NCBI GenBank assembly: GCA_048204295.1
Contig: DBFBLF010000009.1
Location: forward strand, 1-59,384
Length of the DNA: 59,384 bases
Direction: 5' to 3'
DNA from: Metaruminococcus_A sp900762715
GTDB taxonomy: Bacteria; Bacillota; Clostridia; Oscillospirales; Ruminococcaceae
In this document: positions 16,946-26,600 of the stretch, in pieces
Layout of the letters: each line of letters opens with the position of its first letter
Numbering within the stretch: the first letter of the stretch is position 1
Notes under the pieces: generated by a model
What the model saw: the letters and a program-made list of their open reading frames with translations, nothing else
What the model was told of the DNA's origin: nothing
The model's database searches: none
Translations under genes and position numbers: made by a program

Positions 16946-17233
16946 TTTTAACCTCCAACTATTTTTCCAAGCGCAGTGAACAGTCACCGCGCGGTTTAGC
17001 AGTGTGCCGTTTGGCCTTTTCACACCAAAGGTGTACGCCCGGCTTTTACAATCCTCAGGCGGCCGCCAGCCGGTTTTCGTCCAATACAAAGCCTGCCGAT
17101 TGAAGACCGCCTTCTCTTCGGCTCCGGTGAGCGGATTATCCGCCGCGCGGCGCATATAAGATTTAAGCGGTATGCGGGCCCTGCGCCGCATCAACTCAAA
17201 GAATACAGGCTGCACAAAAAATCCGGCTGTCAC
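16946..17233 (-). other. In-frame 96-codon extension upstream of the GNAT gene
   Basis: From a GTG at 17233, which overlaps the trmN6 stop as GTGA, an open frame of 96 codons runs into the GNAT gene without a stop. Its translation is rich in Arg and Trp (MRRRARIPLKSYMRRAA region) and shows no domain I recognise. It may be a separate small coupled gene that has lost its stop, a true N-terminal extension, or chance in GC-rich DNA. The strong ribosome binding site at the internal ATG favours the shorter GNAT protein. Confidence 0.3.
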
Positions 17234-17943
17234 TTATCGCCAAAATAAACGCCGCCCTCCTCCAGAAAGAGGGGCGGTTCCACCTGTAAAAAGGGCTTGC
17301 TCCCTTTTTTCCCCTCGGCCAGGAACAGCCACGGCCTGCCCGCTGGATTTTTTGCAACAAAGCGAAGGCGTTTTGGCTCTATCCCGCTTTCCCGCATGGC
17401 GCAGACAACGTCTGCCAGCCGCTCCGGGCGCTGGCAGATACAGAGCCGCCCCCCGAAGCGCAGCAGCGCCGCGGCGGAACGGCAGACGTCGTTTATTGTG
17501 CAGAATATTTCGTGCCGGGCAATTCGGGCGGCGTCCGCCCCGCTCTCAATCCCCGCGCCGCTCGCTTTATAGGGCGGGTTACAGGTGATAAGATCAAAGC
17601 TCCCCTTTGGCAGTAAGCCGGGCGCATCCTTTAAATCGGCGCAGAGGGCGGTAACCCGTTCTCCGGCGCCGGAACGTTCTATTCCCTTTTGAAACTGCCG
17701 GGCGCCCTGCTCCTGTATTTCAATTCCACAGCAGGCGGCAACGGAATACTTTTTGTATAAATATAACGGTATAATACCGCATCCGGTTCCAAAATCGCAG
17801 ACCTTGTCCTTTTTACGGGGCGCCGCGAAATCGGAGAGGAGGAAGGCATCCGTTCCAAACCGGTGTTCGTCTGACACACAGACCCAGACACCCCCGCCCA
17901 ACTGTTCAAACTGTTCCAAACCGGTACGACCCCCTGCGTTCAT
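17230..17943 (-). CDS. trmN6: tRNA1(Val) (adenine37-N6)-methyltransferase (TrmN6-like)
   Basis: A 237-residue class I SAM methyltransferase. The SAM motif VCDFGTGCGIIPLYLYK lies near residue 50, and the N6-adenine motif LITCNPPYKASG near residue 130 marks an amino-methyltransferase of the TrmN6/YfiC type, which modifies A37 of tRNA1(Val). The FGTDAFLLSDF lead-in is also typical. The start ATG overlaps the stop of the upstream deacetylase gene (TAATG), so translation is coupled and no strong ribosome site is needed. The true substrate could also be another nucleic acid. Confidence 0.9.
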   Translation of the reverse strand: MNAGGRTGLEQFEQLGGGVWVCVSDEHRFGTDAFLLSDFAAPRKKDKVCDFGTGCGIIPLYLYKKYSVAACCGIEIQEQGARQFQKGIERSGAGERVTALCADLKDAPGLLPKGSFDLITCNPPYKASGAGIESGADAARIARHEIFCTINDVCRSAAALLRFGGRLCICQRPERLADVVCAMRESGIEPKRLRFVAKNPAGRPWLFLAEGKKGSKPFLQVEPPLFLEEGGVYFGDK

Positions 17944-19106
17944 TATGGAATATCGCTTTCTGACGAGCTGTCCGTACTGCTTCCTGACGAAACCTCCGAC
18001 GAAGAGGATGAGCTGCCTGAAGAGGACTGAGATGACGATTCCGACGAAGATGATGAGGACGGCAGAGAACTGGACGACGAACCGGAAGGCGTACTCTGGC
18101 TGCTGGACGGCGCACTTAGCTCACTGCTCTGGGAAGGGGGCGGGTTGGAAACCGAGCTCCCGCCGGACGGGCGGTTCGAGCCGCCCGGCGAAACAGGCGG
18201 AGTGTCCCGGTCAGGATTTTTATGCTGAACAGGATTTTTTAGGTTTGAGACAACATCCAGCCGGTAGCCGTTTGCCCGAAGGGTATCAATAATCCAGGGG
18301 AGCGCTTCCAGCGTGTAGGTGTTGCGGGGTACGTCGTGCATCAGGATAACGGGGTTATCATACTGGAGCGCCGCCGGGAAGATGTTGTTGTAAATCCACT
18401 CGCTGGTATGGCGGTTGGGAGAGGCGTCCCCGGAGCTTACATTCCAGTCATGCCAGGTGAGCCCCTCTTTCTGGGCGGCCTTCATAACCTGCCAGAAAAC
18501 GCTCCTGTTGGTCATGGTCTGGGAACTGCCGCCGGGAAAGCGGACCTGCTTTGTCCGGATTCCGGCGACTTCAAACAGGAAATCATTCATCGCGTTATAA
18601 TCACTCAAATAGGTTTCCGGGCTTTTATAAATTTTGGGAAGATTATGCTCATAAGCGTGGAGGGCAAGCTCGCAGCCGCTGTCCACCACCTCTTTATAAT
18701 AGTTCCGGCAGGAAGGATCGGCGTTGTGTACCGTAAAAAAAGTGGCGGTCGCCCCCTTTTTCCGGAGGACGTCCAGCACCTGGGGCGTCATGGAAGAAGG
18801 GCCGTCGTCAAAGGTCAGGTAAGCAACCTTTCCCGGAATTGGATCAATTTCAGTCAGGTCCGCTGTCAGCCAGGAAGGGCGGGGCGGGTTGTAATTCGGA
18901 TCCCGTTCCGGTACGGGGACTTTGGGCCACTCCTCGCCCTGCGGACCGCTTGAAGAAGAAGGAACGCTCAGGTGCTGCGGTTTGAGGGGGATTCCTCCCT
19001 CTTCCCGGGCGTTTAATAATACGGCGGCCAAAACAACGCCGCAGGCCAGAACAACCGCCGCCATCACGCCGAGTAAAATCCATTTTGTTCTCCGGGAAAG
19101 CTGCAT
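17943..19106 (-). CDS. Membrane-anchored polysaccharide deacetylase with Ser-rich tail
   Basis: A 387-residue NodB-type CE4 deacetylase, likely acting on peptidoglycan or another wall glycan. An N-terminal transmembrane anchor (residues ~10-30) is followed by the NodB domain at ~90-280: VAYLTFDDGPSS supplies the catalytic base and metal Asp, LALHAYEHN the metal histidines (HxxxH), and RFPGGSSQ the third motif. After residue ~300 comes an extracellular low-complexity tail, almost only Ser, Pro, Gly, Glu and Thr, running to the C-terminus. AGGAG lies 7 bases before the ATG. It heads an operon with trmN6, GNAT, DUF6054 and rsmI genes. It is a paralogue of the next gene upstream, which lacks the tail. 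Confidence 0.9.
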   Translation of the reverse strand: MQLSRRTKWILLGVMAAVVLACGVVLAAVLLNAREEGGIPLKPQHLSVPSSSSGPQGEEWPKVPVPERDPNYNPPRPSWLTADLTEIDPIPGKVAYLTFDDGPSSMTPQVLDVLRKKGATATFFTVHNADPSCRNYYKEVVDSGCELALHAYEHNLPKIYKSPETYLSDYNAMNDFLFEVAGIRTKQVRFPGGSSQTMTNRSVFWQVMKAAQKEGLTWHDWNVSSGDASPNRHTSEWIYNNIFPAALQYDNPVILMHDVPRNTYTLEALPWIIDTLRANGYRLDVVSNLKNPVQHKNPDRDTPPVSPGGSNRPSGGSSVSNPPPSQSSELSAPSSSQSTPSGSSSSSLPSSSSSSESSSQSSSGSSSSSSEVSSGSSTDSSSESDIP

Positions 19107-19329
19107 CACCGTTCTCCTTTCTGCCTGCCGGCCGTACTGGTTTCATCATACCATATTTTCCGCCGGGCGGGAAGCCGCAAAGCCATTCCAATTTTCAAAG
19201 TCTGTAATTTTTACCCCTTAAAAGAACCCTTTATCTGCGGACAAACGTGAGCGACAACGTTTTTCCACCTGGGTAACTAAAAATACACACTGAACATCTG
19301 CCCCAATTTTGGTCTGTATAAATCCTTTT

Positions 19330-20214
19330 TTATTCTGCCAGCACTTTGGCCGCATATGCGGGCGTTCTGTGCTGAACGGTTTCGGAGAGGTCTTTTACCT
19401 GGCCGAAACTGTATCCTTTCTCTTTCAGCGCCTCGATAATCCTGGGCAAAGCGGCCCTCGTATAAGGGCTGCGCTCATGCATTAAAATCACCGGCCTGTC
19501 ATATTGGAAAGCGGCTGGAATAATATTGTTGTAAACGTATTCCGCACTTATTTTCGCGTTGGTGGCGTCGCCCGCGCTGACATTCCAGTCAAAATAACGA
19601 AGCCCCTGTTTCTGGGTCTCAAGAATAATTTTGCAGAACATCCTCTTATCCGTCACCGTTTGGGAACTGCCGCCGGGAAAGCGGAAGTCGGTCACCGGGG
19701 TTTTGGTAAATTTCCGCAAATAGGCCTGCATCTTATAAAAATCGGCAAAATAGCTTTCAACCGAGGCGTAAAGCGGTTTGTAGTCGTGGTTGTAGGCGTG
19801 GAGGGCAAGCTGGCAGCCACTGTCTGCAATCTGCCGGTAATAAAGATCGCTCTCCGGGTGAAAAACGGTAAAGAAAGTGGCCGTTGCTTTATGATCCTTC
19901 AAAATTTTCAATACCTCCGGCGTTTTGGGCGTGGGGCCGTCGTCAAAAGTGAGGTAAGCGACTTTTCCCGTATCCGGCTCCGGGGCCGGCGGTACGTTCA
20001 CAGGCGGTTTCTGCACGGGCTTTGGCAGCTCGGAGGAAGGCAGGCTGTCCGGGCTGGATGAGGACTCCGGCGCCCTTATTTCCACATGTTCAGGGATCAG
20101 GCTCGTGCCGGGCTTTTCCGGACCGGGGGCAAACGCCGCAAAGAGTGCAACGCCGACTGCGGCCACAGCCAAACACAGGCCGACTAACGTATATCCCAAT
20201 CCGCGGTTCTTCAT
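19330..20214 (-). CDS. Membrane-anchored polysaccharide deacetylase
   Basis: A 294-residue CE4/NodB deacetylase. The N-terminal MKNRGLGYTLVGLCLAVAAV stretch continues into a membrane anchor, then a short Pro/Ser-rich spacer (residues ~40-80) and the NodB domain: VAYLTFDDGPTP, LALHAYNHDYKPLYA and FRFPGGSSQ carry the metal-binding and catalytic residues. The ATG at 20214 has AAAGGTGGG upstream; the open frame extends 16 codons further without a binding site. It lies 223 bases upstream of its paralogue, with no obvious terminator between, and a minus-strand TATAAT at 20285-20280 is a possible promoter. Confidence 0.9.
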   Translation of the reverse strand: MKNRGLGYTLVGLCLAVAAVGVALFAAFAPGPEKPGTSLIPEHVEIRAPESSSSPDSLPSSELPKPVQKPPVNVPPAPEPDTGKVAYLTFDDGPTPKTPEVLKILKDHKATATFFTVFHPESDLYYRQIADSGCQLALHAYNHDYKPLYASVESYFADFYKMQAYLRKFTKTPVTDFRFPGGSSQTVTDKRMFCKIILETQKQGLRYFDWNVSAGDATNAKISAEYVYNNIIPAAFQYDRPVILMHERSPYTRAALPRIIEALKEKGYSFGQVKDLSETVQHRTPAYAAKVLAE

Positions 20215-20346
20215 GAAAAACCCACCTTTCCGATTTGGCCTGTCCGGCCCAATCATTCCCAATCGTTTCTTCCGACTTTATTATACTATATTCCCTATTC
20301 TCATTGACAGAACAGACTGTAATCAATGGTTTAAATTTTTATCCAA

Positions 20347-20375
20347 TTGACAAAAAACCGGTTACATTATATGAT
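20347..20375 (+). promoter_or_regulatory. Promoter of the CorC-like gene
   Basis: TTGACA (20347-20352), 17-base spacer, TATGAT (20370-20375). Confidence 0.75.
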
Positions 20376-20422
20376 TAATTGTAACTAATTCTTTTGACAG
20401 CCCCTTACGAGAGGAGAACTTC

Positions 20423-21784
20423 ATGGATACCGACGGGAGTTTACTGCTTTTTTCTCTATTGTTTGTCTTTCTGCTTTTGCTGGGCGGCTTTTTTACACTG
20501 GCACAGTCCGCAATTATTACCCTGAGTGATTCAAAGCTCAAAAAGTTATGTGAAGACGGCGTTAAAAAAGCGCTGCGGGTACGTGCGGTCACCCAAAAGC
20601 CGGCCCGTTTTAAAGGGACGACTGAATTTGGGTTCCTTTGCTGTACGACGCTGAGTGTTGTCTGCGCTTTTTTTGTGTATTACCCGCTGCTTGCCAATGT
20701 ATTTACAGGCGTTTTTTCCGGAGCAGGCCCCGCAGGGGTCTTTCTAGCAAAGGCGGCGGCTTTTCTGCTTGTTTTCTTCGGCTCCCTCTTTCTGGTCCTG
20801 GTCGTTTCACGGACCATTCCCTATCACCTGGGCTGCGGCAAGCCTGAACGCTTTGCCTTTGGCTGCGCGCCGGGTATCCGCTTTTTCATGGTATTCTTTG
20901 CGCCGGGCGTCCGGCTGGTGCAGGGGTTATCTTCCGGTGTTTCCAAACTCTTCGGGGCAGATCCCGCCAAGCAGTCCTCTGAGGTAACAGAGGAGGAAAT
21001 CCGGATGATGATGGACGTTGGGAACGAAAAAGGGGTCATTGAATCAAGCCAGATGGAGATGATCAACAACATCTTCGAGTTTGACGACACCACCGCCGCG
21101 GACGTCATGACCCACCGTACCAACATTGTTGCGGTTCCCCGCACCGCGCGGATCAGCGACGTTGTCTACCTTGCGGTTAACGAAGGGTTCAGCCGCATCC
21201 CGGTCTACGAAGGGGATATTGACGACATTGTAGGCGCCGTCTACGTCAAGGATCTGCTGGTGCTGGTCAGCTGCGAGACTTCGAACGACTTCTCGGTGGA
21301 CGACTTTATCCGCCCAGTTTTATATGTCCCGGATTCTGCCAAACTCCCCGAGCTCTTCCGCCAGCTCAGCGCCAAAAAAGCGCATCTGGCCGTTGTGATA
21401 GACGAATACGGCGGGACTTCCGGCCTGCTGACCATGGAGGACCTGGTTGAGGCTATCGTCGGCAACATCCAGGATGAATACGACGAGGAAGACGACGATA
21501 TCATCCAGGTTGACGAGACCACCTTTACCCTGGACGGCGGGGTGGAGCTGGAAGACCTTGGCAAGACGCTGGGCGTCCCGTTTGAAGAAACGGACGATTA
21601 CGACACCGTAAGCGGATTGATTATTCATACGTTGGGCAGGATACCCGCGCCGAACGAAGAAATCTGTGTCACCATACAGGGAGTGGAGTTTACCGTTCTG
21701 CTGGTGGAGGACCGCCGAATTGCCCGCGTAAAGGCCGTTCGCCAGCTGGACGAAAACAAAAAGGCCGCTGAAACTGAAGAATGA
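20423..21784 (+). CDS. CNNM/CorC (HlyC)-family membrane protein with CBS pair
   Basis: A 453-residue protein of the DUF21/CNNM family, associated with Mg2+ or Co2+ transport and often labelled hemolysin. The N-terminal half is a membrane domain with four hydrophobic helices (~5-30, 75-95, 105-135, 145-165). Two CBS repeats (~205-330; DVMTHRTNIVAVPR and the GGTSGLLTMEDLVEAIVG region) follow. The CorC_HlyC C-terminal domain (~350-435) has the usual DTVSGLIIHTLGRIP motif. GAGGAG lies 6 bases before the ATG. It is a single-gene unit with its own promoter and terminator. Confidence 0.92.
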   Translation: MDTDGSLLLFSLLFVFLLLLGGFFTLAQSAIITLSDSKLKKLCEDGVKKALRVRAVTQKPARFKGTTEFGFLCCTTLSVVCAFFVYYPLLANVFTGVFSGAGPAGVFLAKAAAFLLVFFGSLFLVLVVSRTIPYHLGCGKPERFAFGCAPGIRFFMVFFAPGVRLVQGLSSGVSKLFGADPAKQSSEVTEEEIRMMMDVGNEKGVIESSQMEMINNIFEFDDTTAADVMTHRTNIVAVPRTARISDVVYLAVNEGFSRIPVYEGDIDDIVGAVYVKDLLVLVSCETSNDFSVDDFIRPVLYVPDSAKLPELFRQLSAKKAHLAVVIDEYGGTSGLLTMEDLVEAIVGNIQDEYDEEDDDIIQVDETTFTLDGGVELEDLGKTLGVPFEETDDYDTVSGLIIHTLGRIPAPNEEICVTIQGVEFTVLLVEDRRIARVKAVRQLDENKKAAETEE

Positions 21785-21785
21785 C

Positions 21786-21816
21786 AAAAAGCCCCGGGCT
21801 TTTCCGGGGCTTTTTT
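21786..21816 (+). terminator. Intrinsic terminator
   Basis: AAAAAGCCCCGG-6 nt-CCGGGGC followed by TTTTTT. Confidence 0.9.
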
Positions 21817-21858
21817 ACACCTGTAAAATATTTTGCCGGCTGAAAGGGGATTTTTCAC

Positions 21859-22725
21859 ATGAAACAGACAATCGCATTTTTTGGGCTTGGTGCTATGGGC
21901 GAACCAATGGCCGCCAATCTGCTGCGGGCAGGCTTTCCCGTCAGAAGCGCAGTCCACCGCAGCACTGCCGGAGCTGAACGCCTTTCCCCGCTTGGACTGA
22001 AGCTTTTCCCCTCCCCGGCTGAGGCGGCGGATGGGGCCGACGTTATCATCACCATTTTACCCGCCGATCCCGAAATCAAGGAGTTTTTGTTGGATCAAAC
22101 CTTTTCTGATTCTTTAAAGCCAGGCAGTATCATCGTGGATATGTCCTCTGCCACCTCAGACTGTGTGAAAGAACTGGAGGCGGCTTACCGGCCTAAAGGC
22201 ATTGCTGTGATTGACGCGCCGGTCAGCGGCGGCGTCACCGGGGCGGAGCAGGGAACCCTGACCATCTTTGGGTCGGGGGACGAAACGGCCTTTGAAGAAG
22301 TCCGCCCGGCTCTTTCCGCCATGGGGCGGGAGCTTTACTACCTCGGCCCCTGCGGGACAGGAAAAGCCTTTAAAAACCTCAACAACCTCCTCTCAGTCGG
22401 TAACACCGTTCTGGTGAGCGAAGCGTTCCGGATCGCCCGCGAAAACGGCTTGGACACCGGGCTGCTTTACGATGTCATCAACGCGAGCTCCGGTACTTCG
22501 GCAAGCTTTAAAGCGCGCTGGCCCAGAATGGAAAAGGAAAACTTTTCCGGCGGTTTTCAGCTTGCCCTCGCACGCAAGGACGTAGGGAACGCTCTTAAGT
22601 TAGGCGGGGAGCTCTTCCTGCCCATCTCCGCATTGGTTTACCGTCTCCTTGAAACCTGCGGCGATTACGACACCGAGGACATGGCGGCGGTCGTAAAAGC
22701 CAAAACAGATAGGCAGGAGAAGTAA
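21859..22725 (+). CDS. NAD(P)-dependent 3-hydroxyisobutyrate dehydrogenase-family enzyme
   Basis: A 288-residue beta-hydroxyacid dehydrogenase. The Rossmann motif FFGLGAMGEPMAANLLRAG is at residue ~6, the substrate loop IDAPVSGGVTGAEQGTLTI near 118, and the catalytic-lysine segment GTGKAFKNLNNLL near 170. It probably oxidises or reduces a small 3-hydroxy acid such as hydroxyisobutyrate, tartronate semialdehyde or succinic semialdehyde; the sequence does not decide which. It is a lone gene between terminators. Confidence 0.88.
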   Translation: MKQTIAFFGLGAMGEPMAANLLRAGFPVRSAVHRSTAGAERLSPLGLKLFPSPAEAADGADVIITILPADPEIKEFLLDQTFSDSLKPGSIIVDMSSATSDCVKELEAAYRPKGIAVIDAPVSGGVTGAEQGTLTIFGSGDETAFEEVRPALSAMGRELYYLGPCGTGKAFKNLNNLLSVGNTVLVSEAFRIARENGLDTGLLYDVINASSGTSASFKARWPRMEKENFSGGFQLALARKDVGNALKLGGELFLPISALVYRLLETCGDYDTEDMAAVVKAKTDRQEK

Positions 22726-22755
22726 AACAATATTTTAAACAGGGCGCAATCAGAA

Positions 22756-22789
22756 AAAAACTCCCGGAGCAAATGCTCCGGGAGTTTTT
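22756..22789. terminator. Bidirectional terminator
   Basis: AAAAACTCCCGGAGC-AAAT-GCTCCGGGAGTTTTT between convergent genes. Confidence 0.92.
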
Positions 22790-22804
22790 GAGTTCCGGTT
22801 TGTT

Positions 22805-23383
22805 TTATTTGGAAACAATCTCGCCCCAGACTTCCCCGGCACAGCCGGCGGCGTTCGCCTCATCGGTATCCAGGTGCATTGCCGGAGAGAACTTCGGAGA
22901 AACACGGCAGACCACGTCGCCGAAAGCAAGGCTGCGGCCTTCGGTGCCGACTTTGACCCAAACCTCCTGTTTATCCGCAACGCCAAGCTCCTCCGCTTTT
23001 TCAGGGGTCAGGTGGATATGGCGTTTCGCAACAATGACGCCCTCTTTAATTTCAATCTCGCCGCAGGGCCCGACGATTTTACATCCCGGCGTTCCGGCAA
23101 TATCGCCTGATTCCCGCACCGGTGCCTTGATGCCAAGAGTTCTCGCGTCGGTCGCAGAAATTTCAACCTGGGTAGCAGGGCGCTCCGGCCCGAGGATCAA
23201 AACGTTTTTGATGGTGTTTTTGGGGCCCACAATTGCAACACGTTCGTTAGAAGCGAACTGGCCCGGCTGGCTGAGCATGGCGCGGACGGTAAGCTCGCCT
23301 TTTTCACCCAAAAGGATTTTTACGTCTTCCGCCGTCACATGGACATGGCGGGCAGAGGTTTCTACGATAAACTGTTTTTCCAT
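22805..23383 (-). CDS. pduL: Phosphate propanoyl/acetyltransferase PduL
   Basis: A 192-residue PduL enzyme, which transfers the acyl group between CoA and phosphate. Two beta-barrel halves each begin with a zinc-ligand motif: ETSARHVHVT near residue 8 and VAKRHIHLTPEKAEELGV near 120. No encapsulation peptide or microcompartment genes are seen, so it probably works as the housekeeping phosphotransacetylase. Its neighbour encodes pyruvate:ferredoxin oxidoreductase, so acetyl-CoA made there could be turned into acetyl-phosphate for ATP by acetate kinase (not in the window). The ATG at 23383 has GGGAG 8 bases upstream; the open frame extends further upstream only through the leader. Confidence 0.93.
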   Translation of the reverse strand: MEKQFIVETSARHVHVTAEDVKILLGEKGELTVRAMLSQPGQFASNERVAIVGPKNTIKNVLILGPERPATQVEISATDARTLGIKAPVRESGDIAGTPGCKIVGPCGEIEIKEGVIVAKRHIHLTPEKAEELGVADKQEVWVKVGTEGRSLAFGDVVCRVSPKFSPAMHLDTDEANAAGCAGEVWGEIVSK

Positions 23384-23421
23384 ATGTATAACTCCCATTC
23401 TCCACACGGCGGCGGGCGCGG

Positions 23422-23459
23422 AAAAACCGGTACGGCCCGTGCGGCCGCCATACCGGTTT
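23422..23459 (-). terminator. Terminator-like hairpin in the pduL leader
   Basis: On the minus strand a 12-bp stem (AAACCGGTATGG with CCGTACCGGTTT, one G-U pair) is followed by a T5 tract. It lies between the pduL promoter and the gene, so read-through must be regulated or partial. Confidence 0.6.
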
Positions 23460-23491
23460 ACTGACACACCCCGTCATTATCTCTTGTTTTT

Positions 23492-23520
23492 ATTATAATA
23501 CAAGGCGTTTGACAGGTCAA
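23492..23520 (-). promoter_or_regulatory. Promoter of pduL
   Basis: Minus strand TTGACC, 17-base spacer, TATAAT. Predicted start near 23485. Confidence 0.8.
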
Positions 23521-23619
23521 CAGGTGAAACCTGTTTGCCGCCGGCCGAATGTGCAAATAAATTGCACGCTGCGGATTTAAACTTCTAAAGCAAAACGAAG
23601 CAGTCTCTGCTATAGATGT

Positions 23620-23654
23620 AAAAAAGGAAGCGCATTTTCTGCGCTTCCTTTTTT
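23620..23654 (-). terminator. Terminator after PFOR
   Basis: AAAAAAGGAAGCGC-7 nt-GCGCTTCCTTTTTT downstream of the PFOR gene. Confidence 0.92.
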
Positions 23655-23663
23655 ACTTTGTGC

Positions 23664-26600
23664 TTATTCTTCGCCGTACAGCTTCTGCAATTTGACCAGG
23701 TGGTCATACTGCTCTTTTGCACGGTCAGCAGCTTTATCAAACAGCTCCTCAGCACGATCCGGGAAGGCCAGTTTCAGGCGGTTATACCGGGTCTCGTTCG
23801 AGATAAACTCTTTGTAATCTGCAGTAGCCGGTTTGCTGTCAAGGATGAAGGGGTTTTTGCCCTCAGCCTTAAGAGCCGGATTGTAACGGAACATATTCCA
23901 GTAACCGGCCTCAACAGCTTTCTTCATCTCGGCCTGGCAGTTGGTCATACCGCCCTTGACGCCGTGCATCTCACACGGAGCATAGCCGATGATGAGGGAC
24001 GGGCCTTTGTAAGCCTCAGCCTCAGTAATCGCCTTGATGGTCTGAGCCTGGTTCGCGCCCATCGCGATCTGCGCAACGTAGACGTAACCGTAGCTCATGG
24101 CGATTTCAGCAAGGCTCTTCTTGCCGATTGCCTTGCCGGCCGCGGCAAACTGCGCAACCTGACCGATCTGGCTGGCTTTAGAGGCCTGGCCGCCGGTGTT
24201 GGAGTAAACCTCGGTGTCGAAGACCATGATGTTGACGTCCTCGCCGGAAGCGATGACGTGGTCAAGGCCGCCGAAGCCGATGTCATAAGCCCAGCCGTCG
24301 CCGCCGAAGATCCAGATGGATTTCTTGGCGAGGTACTGCTTCTTAGCAAGAATTTCACGGCCAAGGGTGCAGGCTTCACAGTTGCAGCCGTCAATCACCG
24401 CATCCTCCAGAGCCGCTACGAATTTCTCAGTCGCAGCGCCGTTTAACTTGCCGTCGTCCATGGTGTCAAGCCAGGCCTGAGCGGCTTCTTTCAGCGGAGC
24501 ATACGCGTAGTCAACAGCAATCAACGCCCGGACATTCGCCGCAACGCTGTCGCGGACGGCTTTCTGGCCAAGGTACATACCGAAGCCGTGCTCGGCATTG
24601 TCCTCAAAAAGGCTGTTTGCCCAAGCCGGACCAAAGCCGTTGACTTTGCTTACAGTGTACGGAGAAGTTGCAGCCGGACCGCCCCAGATGGAAGAACAAC
24701 CGGTCGCGTTAGAGATGAACATCCGCTCGCCGAAGAGCTGGGTAATCAGGCGGGCATAGCTGGTTTCAGCACATCCTGCGCAGGAGCCGGAGAACTCGAG
24801 GAGCGGCTGATTGAACTGGGAGCCCTTAACAGTGGTCTCAGCCATCATGCCGTCTTTCTTTTTAATGTTCTCAACACAGTAGTCAAAGACCGGCTGCTGT
24901 GCCGCCTGGCTCTCCTGAGGAACCATTTTCAGGGTGCCTTTTGCAGCGGTCGGGCAGACGTTGACGCAAACGCCGCAGCCCATACAATCAAGCGGGGAAA
25001 CGGTCATCGCAAACTGATAATCCTCGCAGCCTTTTCCGGTCATCTGTTTGGTCTTGATGCCTTCCGGAGCGTTCTTCACTTCTTCAGCAGTCAAAGCAAA
25101 CGGACGGATGGTGGCGTGCGGGCAGACATATGCGCACTGGTTACACTGGATACAGGTGTCCGGATTCCACTCCGGAACATTGACGGCTACGCCGCGTTTC
25201 TCATAGGCGGAAGCGCCCTGCTCGAACTGGCCGTCAACATGGTCGACAAAGGCGGAAACCGGCAGGCTGTCGCCGTCCATTTTGGAAACAGGCTCCATGA
25301 TCTCCTTGACCATCTTGACAGTGGCCGGATTGCCTTTGAGCTGGCTCTCATCAGCCGGATCTTTCGCATCAGCCCAGGAAGCCGGAACCTCGACTTTATG
25401 GAGCGCGTCTTTACCGGCGTCAATCGCCTTGTAGTTCATTTCAACAACGGCGTCGCCCTTCTTGGAGTAGGACTTTTTAGCCGCTTCTTTCATGTACTTG
25501 ATGGCATCTTCAGCCGGCATGATGTTCGCAAGGGCGAAGAACGCGGACTGAAGGATGGTGTTGGTGCGTTTGCCCATACCGATCTCAATCGCTTTATCAA
25601 TTGCGTTGATGGTGTAGAGCTGGATGTTGTTCTGCGCGATGTAGCGTTTGGCTTCGGCAGGCATGTGGTGATCCAGTTCCTCGTCGCTCCACTGGCAGTT
25701 GATCATAAAGATACCGCCCGGTTTAACGTCGTTGACCATCTTGAAGCCTTTGACAACATAAGACGGGTTGTGGCAGGCAACGAAGTCAGCCTTGTTGATA
25801 TAATAGGGGCTGCGGATCGGTTTGTCGCCAAAACGCAGATGGGAAACGGTGATACCGCCGGTCTTTTTGGAGTCGTACTGGAAGTACGCCTGGATGTACT
25901 TATCAGTGTGGTCGCCAATAATCTTGGTGGAGTTTTTGTTCGCGCCGACCGTACCGTCGCCGCCGAGGCCCCAGAATTTACACTCAGTGGTGCCTTCCGC
26001 CGCGGTGTTCGGAGCGGGTTTCTCCTCAAGAGAAAGGTATGTGACGTCGTCGTTGATACCAATGGTGAAGCGGGGTTTCGGATCATCCTTAGCCAGCTCG
26101 TCGTAGACAGCAAAAACGCTGGACGGCGGGGTGTCTTTGGAGCCGAGGCCGTAGCGGCCGCCGATAACCATTGCATCGTTGCCGGCTTCACGAAGCGCGG
26201 TGACAACGTCGAGGAAGAGCGGCTCGCCCAGGGCGCCCGGCTCTTTTGTGCGGTCAAGGACGGCGATTTTTTTGGCGGTTGCCGGAATCGCTTCAAGGAG
26301 TTTTGCAGAAACGAACGGACGATAGAGACGGACTTTGACAAGGCCGACTTTCTCACCTTTCGCAGTCATGTAATCGATAACTTCTTCAGCAACGTCGCAG
26401 ATGGAGCCCATCGCAACAATGACGCGCTCAGCATCCGGTGCGCCGTAGTAGTTAAAGAGCTGGTAGTTGGTGCCGATTTTCTCATTGACCTTGCCCATGT
26501 ACTCTTCAACAATTGCCGGAAGTGCATCGTAGTACTTATTGCAGGCTTCACGGTGCTGGAAGAAGATATCTCCGTTTTCATGGGAGCCGCGCATTGCCGG

